Assembly (NCBI GenBank): GCA_016195615.1
Contig: JACPZF010000032.1
Coordinates: 1 to 13,722 of the forward strand
Source: Candidatus Gottesmanbacteria bacterium
GTDB taxonomy: Bacteria; Patescibacteriota; Microgenomatia; JACPZF01
Direction: 5' to 3'
Length of the DNA stretch: 13,722 nucleotides
Made by a program: the position numbers and the translations under genes. The notes beneath the pieces were generated by a model. That model worked only from the letters and a program-made list of their open reading frames with translations. It did not search any database and was not told where the DNA came from. Positions 10,801-13,722 of the stretch are shown one piece after another (position 1 is the stretch's first letter; the number at the start of each line of letters is the position of its first letter).

Positions 10801-13651
10801 AATCATGACTATCGATTGGTTGGCTTTTTTCTCTATTGGTACTCTCGCCAGCGGTATTCTTTTGATAATAATTTATTTTATTATTAAGAAAGGAATTTAA
10901 ATGCTCGGTGAGATTATCTTTGCCGTTATTTCCTGGGTGGTTGCTTTGATTGGTTTTTATCTGATCTTGGGTCTTGGACGTAAGTCCTGAAACCGCAATT
11001 TCTTCACCCCTTTTTATGTCTTTGACTTTCTTCCAACCGTCAAGAGTTAAATACGGATGATTATCCGTCGTTTTAATACTTCTGCCGTCTTCGGTTGTGA
11101 GTTTATAAACAGGTTTAATACCCATATCCAAAAGGGCTTTGATTTGGTGCGGTTCAAGAAGACCGGTAGTTTCATTTAAAGACAGAACATATTCGCCGGA
11201 CTTGATGTTTTTTATTTGAACATATCCAATATCTTCATTTTTAATTTTTACTTGTACTTTTGATCCCTCGACTTCGCTCGGGACATGCTTTTGACCTTTG
11301 ACCTTTGACTTTTCTGCCAATATTGGCAGAACCGTATCTCCCGTCACGCATTGAGTTTGTTGCGATGATACATCGGATTGAGGCTGGGAACCGGGATTTA
11401 ACCCTGCCGGCGCGGGGGAGGAGGGAGAAATTTTAATAATTAAATCGGGCTGGAGGTTTTTTGCCAAATAATCTTTTAATATTTTATCAATATGATCCAG
11501 TTCATTATCCGGCTTATTAAAGTCATAGGTGTTAAATGAGTCAAAGATATACTTAGAAACCGAACCGTCAATCGCCTTGTCGTTAAATAAATCTTGCAAG
11601 ATTTTACTGTTGTTAATAGCGTTGGCCATTTGTGTCCCATCGCCAAGAGTAAAAGCGGACTTTAAAGATTTATGTTGAGGATCGACAATCGAAAGAATAT
11701 TTTCTAAAACACCAGAAGGAAGAATGTAGCTATATCCGTGGGGAACGATTTCCAAAGGATTCGAATAGCGATGGCCGTCTCTATCGATAAGAACAGTAAC
11801 GGCTTCATTTAAATAATAATTTCCGCTGCCTACAATTCTATATTTTCCATCAATCTTTTCCATAAGTTGTTGGAAGAGCCCGGTTTGTATGATAATTTTT
11901 CCGTTTTCTAGGAAATTGAACTTTATAAATCCTGCCCCATGTGCATACTCATGGGTTGTATAATATTCCAGATAGGCAGTTGAGAAAGGGAAGTTGCTGT
12001 CGACGCGAAGATAGATACGCAAGGTTTTATTGTATAAAAAACCAGCAGAAGCAACCATATTTCCAGGTTCAATAATATAAAAGCCACCATCCGTCATTAT
12101 TTTTTTTTCTATTTCATCGTACTGTTTGGTATCCAGAAAATAAAAGCTTGTAATATCAGGAAGCTTCGCCAAAGGGATACCAAGTTCTTCGGTATAATAT
12201 CTGGTTACCTGTTCAACTTCATCTCTAATAATCCTTTTAAAATTGATTCTGGTGAGAATTGGAAGGTTTTGGGGAAGCTGCTCTTTGTATGGCGCAAAGG
12301 TTTTTACAGGAACGTTTGATAGGGGATGTAAAATTAAAGTTCCGTCACTTGCTCGTTGATTCTTATAAATTGGCAGACCATAAATTTTAAGATGAAACAA
12401 GGCTTCACTCAGATAAAACACTTCGGGAAATTCCTGGTCATGTATGATTTTGGTTTTACCACTAGTCAGGAGAATATCTTTGACATTTACGCCGTAATTA
12501 AGGGCTAAAAGTAACAATACGGCATTATTTTTAATTTCGATATAAGATTGGGAATTATTATCGACATAGCCTTCGTGAAATTGGATATCGATGGGGTGTT
12601 CTTCGATATAATTACTTATTGTTAACTGATTATCAATGTCGTTACTAGTTAATCGCAAACCAATTTTTAGACCCAGATCTTTAATTTGTTTAGCAGTTGG
12701 AAGAGAAGATATCAAAATTTTACTTTCTGAAAACAGTTTTTTTATTTCCGCGGAAACCCTTTCAGAAAACAAGCTCTCGACCCCAGGGGCTGAAAGTTTT
12801 TCCGATGATACATCGGATTGAGGCTGGGATTGTAAAAATTGTCTTATTTTGGCAATGATTTCTGGCAGGGAAGGGATGGGCAAGCCGGAGTAGAATGATG
12901 AATTTAATAATTTTTCCGTCTCTATTTTCGCCAAAGTTTGTTCCGGATCTTGCCAGGCATTAATTAGGCGTTCGAAGGCGTTAAAAACTCTTTGCCGAGC
13001 GGGTTCTAATCTCAAGGGAAATCGTTTTTCTCGGTTGGGCTCAACTTTTTTTCCTCTACCACCCTCGCCGTTATAAACTTCCCAGGACAATATTTTCTGC
13101 AGGTGATTATTTTGATCTAAGATGCTGACAATAAATATGGTTGGCTGATTATTGGTAGTTCTAATTATTCCACCTATTTTTTGATTGGGGGCAAGACTTT
13201 GTTTTATTAAACTCAAAGTGTAAGATTTGTGTTTAATATCCGGTACGAGATCAGAAGGAAGAATTTTCGAAAGGTCAAGAACCCCTACTAAATCCTGGAA
13301 AAAACCCTTACTAAAGATTACTTTTCCGGTAACGATATTGATGGGAAGAAAGGGATCGTAAATAGCAGAAGCGTCATTATTATACCAAGCCGGTTGTTTG
13401 GCAAGATTAGTAAAAAAATTTAGGGGACGAATGAAAGTTGTTAAAAAATGGGCAAGAATATTAGTTTTGGGAAGCTTTTCGAAGCTCACCTCCGAGACAA
13501 GGTTATCAGCCAAAAACTTGCCCTTTTGGGTTCTACCCGCTCTATTATTGGGAAAATCTTTACGATCGTTAATTAATTCCAGATCAATATATACTGTACC
13601 CCAGAAACTAGACCACCTGCTAAGATAGAATTCTATGGACAAAAATATCAA
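4883..13651 (-). CDS. Giant multi-domain protein with two Hint/intein domains, truncated at both ends
   Basis: This 2922-codon frame contains, in order: a protease-like region with THEYAHG (His567, Glu568, His571) and Glu616 in LNEAVTV as likely third ligand; Hint 1 (Cys768-Asn1102); an unrecognised helical stretch; a methyltransferase-like Rossmann segment with VDFGGGAGVSF (Asp1479), then VRFVTADASEL and LIHEENVIKHS; Hint 2 (Cys1910-Asn2300); a second protease-like region where HEFMW (2484-2488) has Trp for the second His, with a later GETYS; and an unassigned C-terminal part. Linkers are rich in Ser, Pro and Gln. Its last residues (ESGPKLLAD) are encoded by the IS, and its first ~19 plus the TTG start by an IS3 end, so neither terminus is native. 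No signal peptide or promoter remains in view. Overall function is not recognised; a secreted or surface autoprocessing polyprotein is a guess. Confidence 0.75.
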   Translation of the reverse strand: MIFLSIEFYLSRWSSFWGTVYIDLELINDRKDFPNNRAGRTQKGKFLADNLVSEVSFEKLPKTNILAHFLTTFIRPLNFFTNLAKQPAWYNNDASAIYDPFLPINIVTGKVIFSKGFFQDLVGVLDLSKILPSDLVPDIKHKSYTLSLIKQSLAPNQKIGGIIRTTNNQPTIFIVSILDQNNHLQKILSWEVYNGEGGRGKKVEPNREKRFPLRLEPARQRVFNAFERLINAWQDPEQTLAKIETEKLLNSSFYSGLPIPSLPEIIAKIRQFLQSQPQSDVSSEKLSAPGVESLFSERVSAEIKKLFSESKILISSLPTAKQIKDLGLKIGLRLTSNDIDNQLTISNYIEEHPIDIQFHEGYVDNNSQSYIEIKNNAVLLLLALNYGVNVKDILLTSGKTKIIHDQEFPEVFYLSEALFHLKIYGLPIYKNQRASDGTLILHPLSNVPVKTFAPYKEQLPQNLPILTRINFKRIIRDEVEQVTRYYTEELGIPLAKLPDITSFYFLDTKQYDEIEKKIMTDGGFYIIEPGNMVASAGFLYNKTLRIYLRVDSNFPFSTAYLEYYTTHEYAHGAGFIKFNFLENGKIIIQTGLFQQLMEKIDGKYRIVGSGNYYLNEAVTVLIDRDGHRYSNPLEIVPHGYSYILPSGVLENILSIVDPQHKSLKSAFTLGDGTQMANAINNSKILQDLFNDKAIDGSVSKYIFDSFNTYDFNKPDNELDHIDKILKDYLAKNLQPDLIIKISPSSPAPAGLNPGSQPQSDVSSQQTQCVTGDTVLPILAEKSKVKGQKHVPSEVEGSKVQVKIKNEDIGYVQIKNIKSGEYVLSLNETTGLLEPHQIKALLDMGIKPVYKLTTEDGRSIKTTDNHPYLTLDGWKKVKDIKRGEEIAVSGLTSKTQDQIKTNQSNHPGNNGKDNLTEHLNSFLNNKINYYQKNTAGESTNREKSQPIDSHDFSPLLINNPATKNTADNAIPQVKETNMITLSLDQEEIEAMTPAPNQATPIFAKNSAINFLWPADNLLTINYNTTPKEDVKFVKITSIEPVGEEHVYDIEVEGTHNFVGGHYVNNKTGQTLTKDEEQDYLLGKRLPRNMERSDIVYGGIIAHNTYVKAPNLPTDLDLAKKGVLAYQEMLEALPAVVRKVIEADKFIIAAYTGVFPVKSIENSLFTTDLDINKRNSVITAIEKNTNYRVFLNGPNFYNLVNVEALNRVVSNPAYSKYFEEIKNDPLAFVRRYKNWRSSDVIYGLLSGYSLSASQKYKAYYDASGKFVSAFPKIKELLGQIDADFLYENIVTNLINKTPVTQEKIKALLVKINFFKEEEINLLSTAHNLSGIIQFIAFTDSDDQWALELEKIHNQAVAEVSKSQAEIAPQPSAPGAENQAGQKTTEDVIKQAEKIAKPSFNYNLRKTIEQYIKNNYRSGLRGINRFIGGYIVGFYRNTIKLNQKLSDKAKLTSPLQGTELVLAENLYQLLLLKKDKPVIAVDFGGGAGVSFIRLLAADSLYRDEFKKAVVSDRLILVVTNLVDINDGLINKVMNERSSYTGAAHLLYYRTFNEKRADLYSQEELDFIQSNQNHVRFVTADASELATLLVKSYSGKQLSLTKNIDLIHEENVIKHSQIPEIVLTILSSLLSDIGTFYHGSDVISYSAPEKIPLGLYPWSKTVDINDTLTDRQKALELGRDLIKIQFDLEENENYFDTGVSYSIYSKKLAPDFNKILEKLRGKFVRQNGFSQPQPALGTENLTPKTIFFGLLSFTSEPVVLDFGSFREVSPDEVVPSKRVIRTTKITSLQLNLFGKTFNFPSWVITALNYAKDERGKVKISLGAVHPGIEPLTSEVKTRTNLGILQSLKDRLARFAAYMGWTEQSLHFALQPGQSPFGQDLEKWLREHNLGTLTRAVKNFLSGQVGRARNDLTQCVTGDTLLPIVSRHSEFISESDQILKQAFGREAQAESVQDDKAVEYTQIKDVKPGQYVLSLNEQTGLLEPHQIKALLDMGVKPVYKLTTEDGREIRTTGNHPYLVRQKTSSLNQSDSGFSQNRQLTPQAGSGFNDSQKSQNHLNDFTFTHLSNQNNNHAMAFADTEAKDVSKPSVKTQQDSFVIAGKTENGIVVGAGKTGFSNGHNVNAVFTQAKNNISVNTLVSQEFEHNSLGGSYFQNFLFSQDAAGITKSNFSVGNGDTGVLDGNIIKTISPLQKIQNISNGNSRAFNTGLTESNGLLNDNSGGGMRSFINIVHNKNYYSNFSDKVSNSRWTKVIDLSVGDEIAVADADDQVKFVKIASIEPVGEEHVYDIEVEGTHNFVGNGIVAHNTYTNLPNLPISERLKQIWEDFKYNLPFYKRPKISLPIPQNLPAVPFQITPLSNDEYIAFLENDTNLPIGAISAFSKINGGAYLLVDPNNPNFKVVVTFSNLESFVNNLSNVKEIEYYLAHLMADVLHFYLRINPSLDTKIIRLGIGSYTPGAYMINVGFEVHFPQIALDDLMKDGQAVRGALIHEFMWNYLSSLSSAAEKLAFGETYSLLVEFLTSSVARKNSYFLRLYNQTDNTDLLKKHVEDFQQVRAILEKIAQELFNIPPQQVSTFDGLWNFYHGLTEEDHIDILRLVLAHTQKGEDLNQIQISHNEWKKIREEKRPALPLLNEPLTSEVETKLNLGILQNVKDYFSRLAIRIETSPLYQKIIPPLFSQSHVWTSLFGASWLNFGGFAAGLVKPTSPVISPSESLTLHQASLQDGESEEFKTNLANTHMGPSNGHYLVGYVNQEGQIFWARTNLSLADFAKKNKIQLNKVASSFFYDPNNQSWQLEGSRNALLDLINFLTLNTEKPNETVVFRIRGTDRNIGTFLSRAAEIIQQNGGHRSILGNTADALDKFANTHPSGLNFLGFGGDLDKAARFLAFMLRKIDTFRSKLVGFWREKLNNTSIVNYYFNESGPKLLAD
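4913..4919. repeat. Target site duplication, right copy
   Basis: ATTGAAA adjoining the right inverted repeat, matching 3896-3902. On the - strand it reads as the Phe-Asn codons shared by both halves of the interrupted gene. Confidence 0.85.
5721..5770 (-). repeat. Duplicated linker segment, copy 1
   Basis: Fifty bases that match 8130-8179 at 44 positions by my count. They encode the shared peptide EPLTSEVxTxxNLGILQ, placed after the degenerate protease-like region. The copy also has GAGGTT/AACCTC-type inverted arms. Confidence 0.7.
6777..6862 (-). repeat. Near-identical block F repeat, copy in Hint 2
   Basis: 86 bp matching 10482-10567 with two differences. It encodes VKFVKI.SIEPVGEEHVYDIEV and the THNFV core. 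The identity includes synonymous positions, so recent duplication or gene conversion between the two Hint domains is likely. Confidence 0.85.
6934..6963 (+). promoter_or_regulatory. Consensus promoter of nested DUF433/DUF5615 cassette
   Basis: Perfect TTGACA (6934-6939), 18-bp spacer, perfect TATAAT (6958-6963) preceded by TGC (extended -10). It is the best promoter in the window and is buried antisense in the giant frame. The ATG follows 10 bases after the -10, giving a leader of about four bases at most. Confidence 0.8.
6974..7228 (+). CDS. DUF433 family antitoxin
   Basis: An 84-residue protein of the DUF433 family, small winged-helix-like DNA-binding antitoxins. The diagnostic GKPCIKGTRIAITDILNLL lies at residues 23-41, followed by a GYGLDDIPVQYAGITIADAKIALRYA segment that fits the conserved second half (family form: hydrophobic-x-E-I, then D-V-x-A-A-L-x-Y-A). 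It probably binds and neutralises the PIN-like toxin encoded 6 bp downstream and represses its own promoter. The whole gene lies antisense within Hint 2 of the giant gene and in exact codon register with it. None of its 7 Leu and 2 Ser codons is TTA, CTA or TCA, which would be stops on the other strand. Confidence 0.92.
   Translation: MNNIDKASHTPAGIVIKQTVRFGKPCIKGTRIAITDILNLLQRGYGLDDIPVQYAGITIADAKIALRYASRVLGKEEVLEIGTA
7235..7597 (+). CDS. DUF5615 PIN-like toxin
   Basis: A 120-residue PIN-like protein of the DUF5615 (Mut7-C-related) type. It begins MFKFLTDECVNADVV with acidic Asp7-Glu8, continues through an LRENGINVMTVREAGLTGADDNTIFSFA helix-strand region with an Asp pair, and has LLSFDRGFGDIF, the position of the usual T-x-D-x-D-F motif (here SFDRGF, so the second Asp is replaced by Gly). 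It ends with the GVIIVLV strand. Such proteins are presumed RNase toxins and pair with DUF433. It starts 6 bp after the antitoxin stop, so they share the promoter at 6934-6963. It is antisense to and codon-aligned with the giant gene, and its 12 Leu and 7 Ser codons avoid TTA, CTA and TCA. Confidence 0.9.
   Translation: MFKFLTDECVNADVVFGLRENGINVMTVREAGLTGADDNTIFSFACDNKRVLLSFDRGFGDIFRFSISKSHGVIIVLVGQMSKSEIIKVILTFLAVVKTTAGLRGKLAILGKTRIRLIKR
7667..7758 (-). repeat. Hint block A-B repeat, copy in Hint 2
   Basis: 92 bp that match 11102-11193 with 11 differences by my count. It encodes VLSLNEQTGLLEPHQIKAL and the LDMGVKPVYK strand. It is less similar than the block F pair. Confidence 0.75.
7802..7887. 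repeat. In-frame palindromic repeat in Hint 2 N-terminal loop
   Basis: The outer arms GTCATCCTGAA (7802-7812) and TTCAGAATGAC (7877-7887) pair with one mismatch. Inside are two further hairpins, TTCGGCC/GGCCGAA (7817-7840) and ATTCTGAA/TTCAGAAT (7864-7884). It encodes the foreign-looking HSEFISESDQILKQ and ESVQDDK, the kind of peptide produced when interspersed REP-like repeats enter coding DNA. Confidence 0.75.
8130..8179 (-). repeat. Duplicated linker segment, copy 2
   Basis: Matches 5721-5770 at 44 of 50 positions. It encodes EPLTSEVKTRTNLGILQ just before Hint 2, so one linker type recurs on either side of that module. Confidence 0.7.
9530..9548. repeat. 19-bp palindrome coding for an SAPGAEN linker
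   Basis: TTCCGCTCC and GGAGCGGAA are perfect inverse complements around one central A. It lies in the Ser/Pro/Gln-rich linker ahead of the methyltransferase-like domain. Related peptides (SAPGVES, ALGTEN) occur at other linkers near 12790 and 8450. Confidence 0.65.
10363..10399. repeat. Palindromic repeat between Hint 1 blocks F and G
   Basis: CCCCGTAA (10363-10370) and TTACGGGG (10392-10399) are perfect inverted arms around a loop. The - strand codes for RNMERSDIVYG, absent from Hint 2, where block F runs straight into block G. I read this as a REP-like element inserted in frame. Confidence 0.6.
10482..10567 (-). repeat. Near-identical block F repeat, copy in Hint 1
   Basis: Matches 6777-6862 at 84 of 86 positions. 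Its outer edge also supplies the TTGAC of the nested cassette's -35. Confidence 0.85.
10563..10593 (+). promoter_or_regulatory. Promoter of nested membrane-protein operon
   Basis: Perfect TTGACA (10563-10568) and perfect TATAAT (10588-10593) with a 19-bp spacer, slightly long. The -35 straddles the cassette junction: its first five bases belong to the conserved Hint repeat. The GTG start is 5 bases after the -10, with no room for a Shine-Dalgarno. Confidence 0.65.
10599..10808 (+). CDS. Small two-helix membrane protein nested in Hint 1
   Basis: A 69-residue protein starting at GTG. The charged N-terminus SKLSAGQRKL leads into a first helix IAEFFANIGVAWFGAGVIASI (about 12-32), then a short polar loop SSWSNDR and a second helix (about 40-62), ending SKGLKS. 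It shares Glu14 and the ExFxNxxxxWFGAxxI signature with the product of 574-774, so the two are paralogues. The stop overlaps the next ATG (ATGA). It lies antisense to the giant gene but out of codon register with it, and five of its six Leu codons are TTA or CTA, in contrast to its codon-aligned neighbours. No named family is recognised and its role is unknown. Confidence 0.7.
   Translation: MSKLSAGQRKLIAEFFANIGVAWFGAGVIASISSWSNDRVIIFVSFTWGIALSAVFLVAGLFISKGLKS
10805..10900 (+). CDS. Tiny single-pass membrane protein, 31 aa
   Basis: MTIDWLAFFSIGTLASGILL begins a single hydrophobic helix (about residues 5-27) that ends in the basic tail KKGI. The start overlaps the stop of the two-helix gene, the same coupling seen at 771-774 in the free-standing operon, where the second gene also encodes a single-helix peptide. 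It is codon-aligned with the antisense giant frame, and its four Leu and two Ser codons are all non-TTA/CTA/TCA. Too short for family assignment; conserved gene order supports it as real. Confidence 0.55.
   Translation: MTIDWLAFFSIGTLASGILLIIIYFIIKKGI
10901..10990 (+). CDS. Tiny single-pass membrane protein, 29 aa
   Basis: MLGEIIFAVISWVVALIGFY is almost entirely one membrane helix, ending GLGRKS. The ATG directly follows the previous stop and has an AAGGA Shine-Dalgarno 7-8 bases upstream. No third gene of this kind exists in the free-standing operon at 574-887. The TGA overlays the Hint 1 codon Ser888, immediately next to the conserved GEEIAV strand, so the cassette fills the loop to its edge. 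It is codon-aligned with the giant frame and free of TTA, CTA and TCA. Function unknown. Confidence 0.5.
   Translation: MLGEIIFAVISWVVALIGFYLILGLGRKS
11102..11193 (-). repeat. Hint block A-B repeat, copy in Hint 1
   Basis: Matches 7667-7758 at 81 of 92 positions. It encodes VLSLNETTGLLEPHQIKAL of Hint 1. Confidence 0.75.
11264..11330. repeat. Repeat cluster in Hint 1 N-terminal loop
   Basis: Three elements sit in the same loop that holds a palindromic repeat in Hint 2: an imperfect hairpin TCCCTCGACTTCGCTCGGGA (11264-11283), coding PSEVEG; a 7-bp tandem TTTGACC in about three copies (11290-11309); and a perfect 18-bp palindrome TCTGCCAATATTGGCAGA (11313-11330). The first resembles widely distributed interspersed repeats that tolerate in-frame insertion. 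Confidence 0.65.
11363..11389 (-). repeat. 27-bp linker repeat, copy before Hint 1
   Basis: Identical over 27 bases to 12803-12829. It encodes SQPQSDVSS immediately before the Hint 1 Cys. Confidence 0.8.
12801..12829 (-). repeat. 27-bp linker repeat, copy in the N-terminal region
   Basis: 12803-12829 equals 11363-11389 and again encodes SQPQSDVSS. In this copy TCCGAT (12801-12806) and ATCGGA (12812-12817) form a hairpin. The repeat appears to be a reused interdomain linker at DNA level. Confidence 0.75.
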
Positions 13652-13722
13652 ACGGGTACATTCACCGGAGTTTAAAACTCAGGTGGTAGTTGAACTTTTA
13701 AAACAGAATGAGACAATGGCGC
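13595..13722 (+). mobile_element. Left end of an IS3-family element, runs off window
   Basis: The sequence from about 13595 starts TGTACCCCAGAAACTAGACC, which has the TGTA-type terminus and spacing of IS3-family ends, and is followed 40 bases later by an orfA start. The exact junction with the giant gene cannot be fixed without the other end; 13591-13598 is the likely range. Confidence 0.65.
13635..13722 (+). CDS. IS3-family transposase orfA, N-terminal part
   Basis: The first 29 codons begin MDKNIKRVHSPEFKTQVVVE and continue LLKQNETMA before the window ends. RxHSPEFKxQVVxELL is the classic opening of the helix-turn-helix OrfA of IS3 elements (HTH_Tnp_1), which binds the IS ends and is fused by frameshifting to the OrfB DDE transposase. 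It reads away from and antisense to the start of the giant frame. No strong Shine-Dalgarno is visible. Integrity of the rest cannot be judged. Confidence 0.85.
   Translation, partial: MDKNIKRVHSPEFKTQVVVELLKQNETMA

Larger units (their letters stand above)
10346..11350 (-). other. Hint/intein domain 1, carrying a nested membrane-protein cassette
   Basis: Residues 768-1102 of the giant frame (335 aa). Block A CVTGDTVLPI, block B TTDNHPYLT, block F EHVYDIEVEGTHNFV, block G GIIAHN followed by Thr. The native core continues through WKKVKDIKRGEEIAV to Val887. Then about 140 residues (888-1027) that are antisense to three small membrane-protein genes interrupt it before DVKFVKI at Asp1028. A second insert of about 37 residues separates block F from block G and coincides with a palindromic repeat. 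No homing endonuclease motifs are seen. Splice-competent residues are intact, but the two inserts make activity uncertain. Confidence 0.85.

Noticed and set aside
4883..13651. A homing endonuclease in either Hint domain
   Set aside because: No LAGLIDADG or HNH motif was found; the loop sequences are explained by the antisense of the nested cassettes.

Overview
The window looks like accessory DNA from a small-genome, AT-rich bacterium. Candidate Phyla Radiation (Patescibacteria, Microgenomates-like) is my best guess. The support is indirect: standard code with TGA as stop, very large multi-domain proteins with paired intein-like (Hint) domains, several toxin-antitoxin-like pairs, tiny membrane-protein operons, and promoters placed so close to start codons that transcripts should be leaderless. 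This is inference from gene style; no taxonomic marker is present.

Layout. 1-460: eroded remains of a DUF4258-like / DUF2283 pair (+ strand); the first gene has an internal deletion and the second a frameshift at an A8 run. 478-966: a two-gene operon of small membrane proteins (+), bracketed by an imperfect direct repeat. 998-1695: an HEPN/MNT toxin-antitoxin-like pair (- strand). 1739-13651: one enormous - strand gene that is now broken. A 1010-bp IS5/IS4-like element (3903-4912) sits inside it with a perfect 7-bp target duplication. Removing the element and one duplication copy joins the 2922-codon ORF (4883-13651) in frame to the fragment ending at 1739, giving about 3631 codons. Its 5' end is also lost: the first ~19 codons, including the only candidate start (TTG), lie inside the end of an IS3-family element that runs off the right edge.

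The giant protein, in order: an N-terminal region with a HEYAH metallopeptidase motif, Hint/intein 1, a methyltransferase-like domain, Hint/intein 2, a degenerate protease-like region (HEFMW), then, beyond the IS, hydrophobic segments, a Pro/Thr linker and a HELMH metallopeptidase domain. Both Hint domains keep N-terminal Cys, TxxH, block F and HN|T, so splicing or autocleavage is plausible.

The most unusual feature is that each Hint domain carries a complete expression cassette on the opposite strand. Hint 2 holds a promoter plus a DUF433 antitoxin / DUF5615 PIN-like toxin pair (6934-7597). Hint 1 holds a promoter plus three small membrane proteins (10563-10990), whose first gene is a paralogue of the free-standing one at 574-774. 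The giant - strand frame stays open through both cassettes. The nested genes that lie codon-on-codon against it use no TTA, CTA or TCA codons, while the phase-shifted nested gene uses them freely. These look like Hint domains in which the usual endonuclease place is taken by addiction or small-membrane-protein cassettes. In-frame palindromic repeats also decorate the Hint loops and interdomain linkers.
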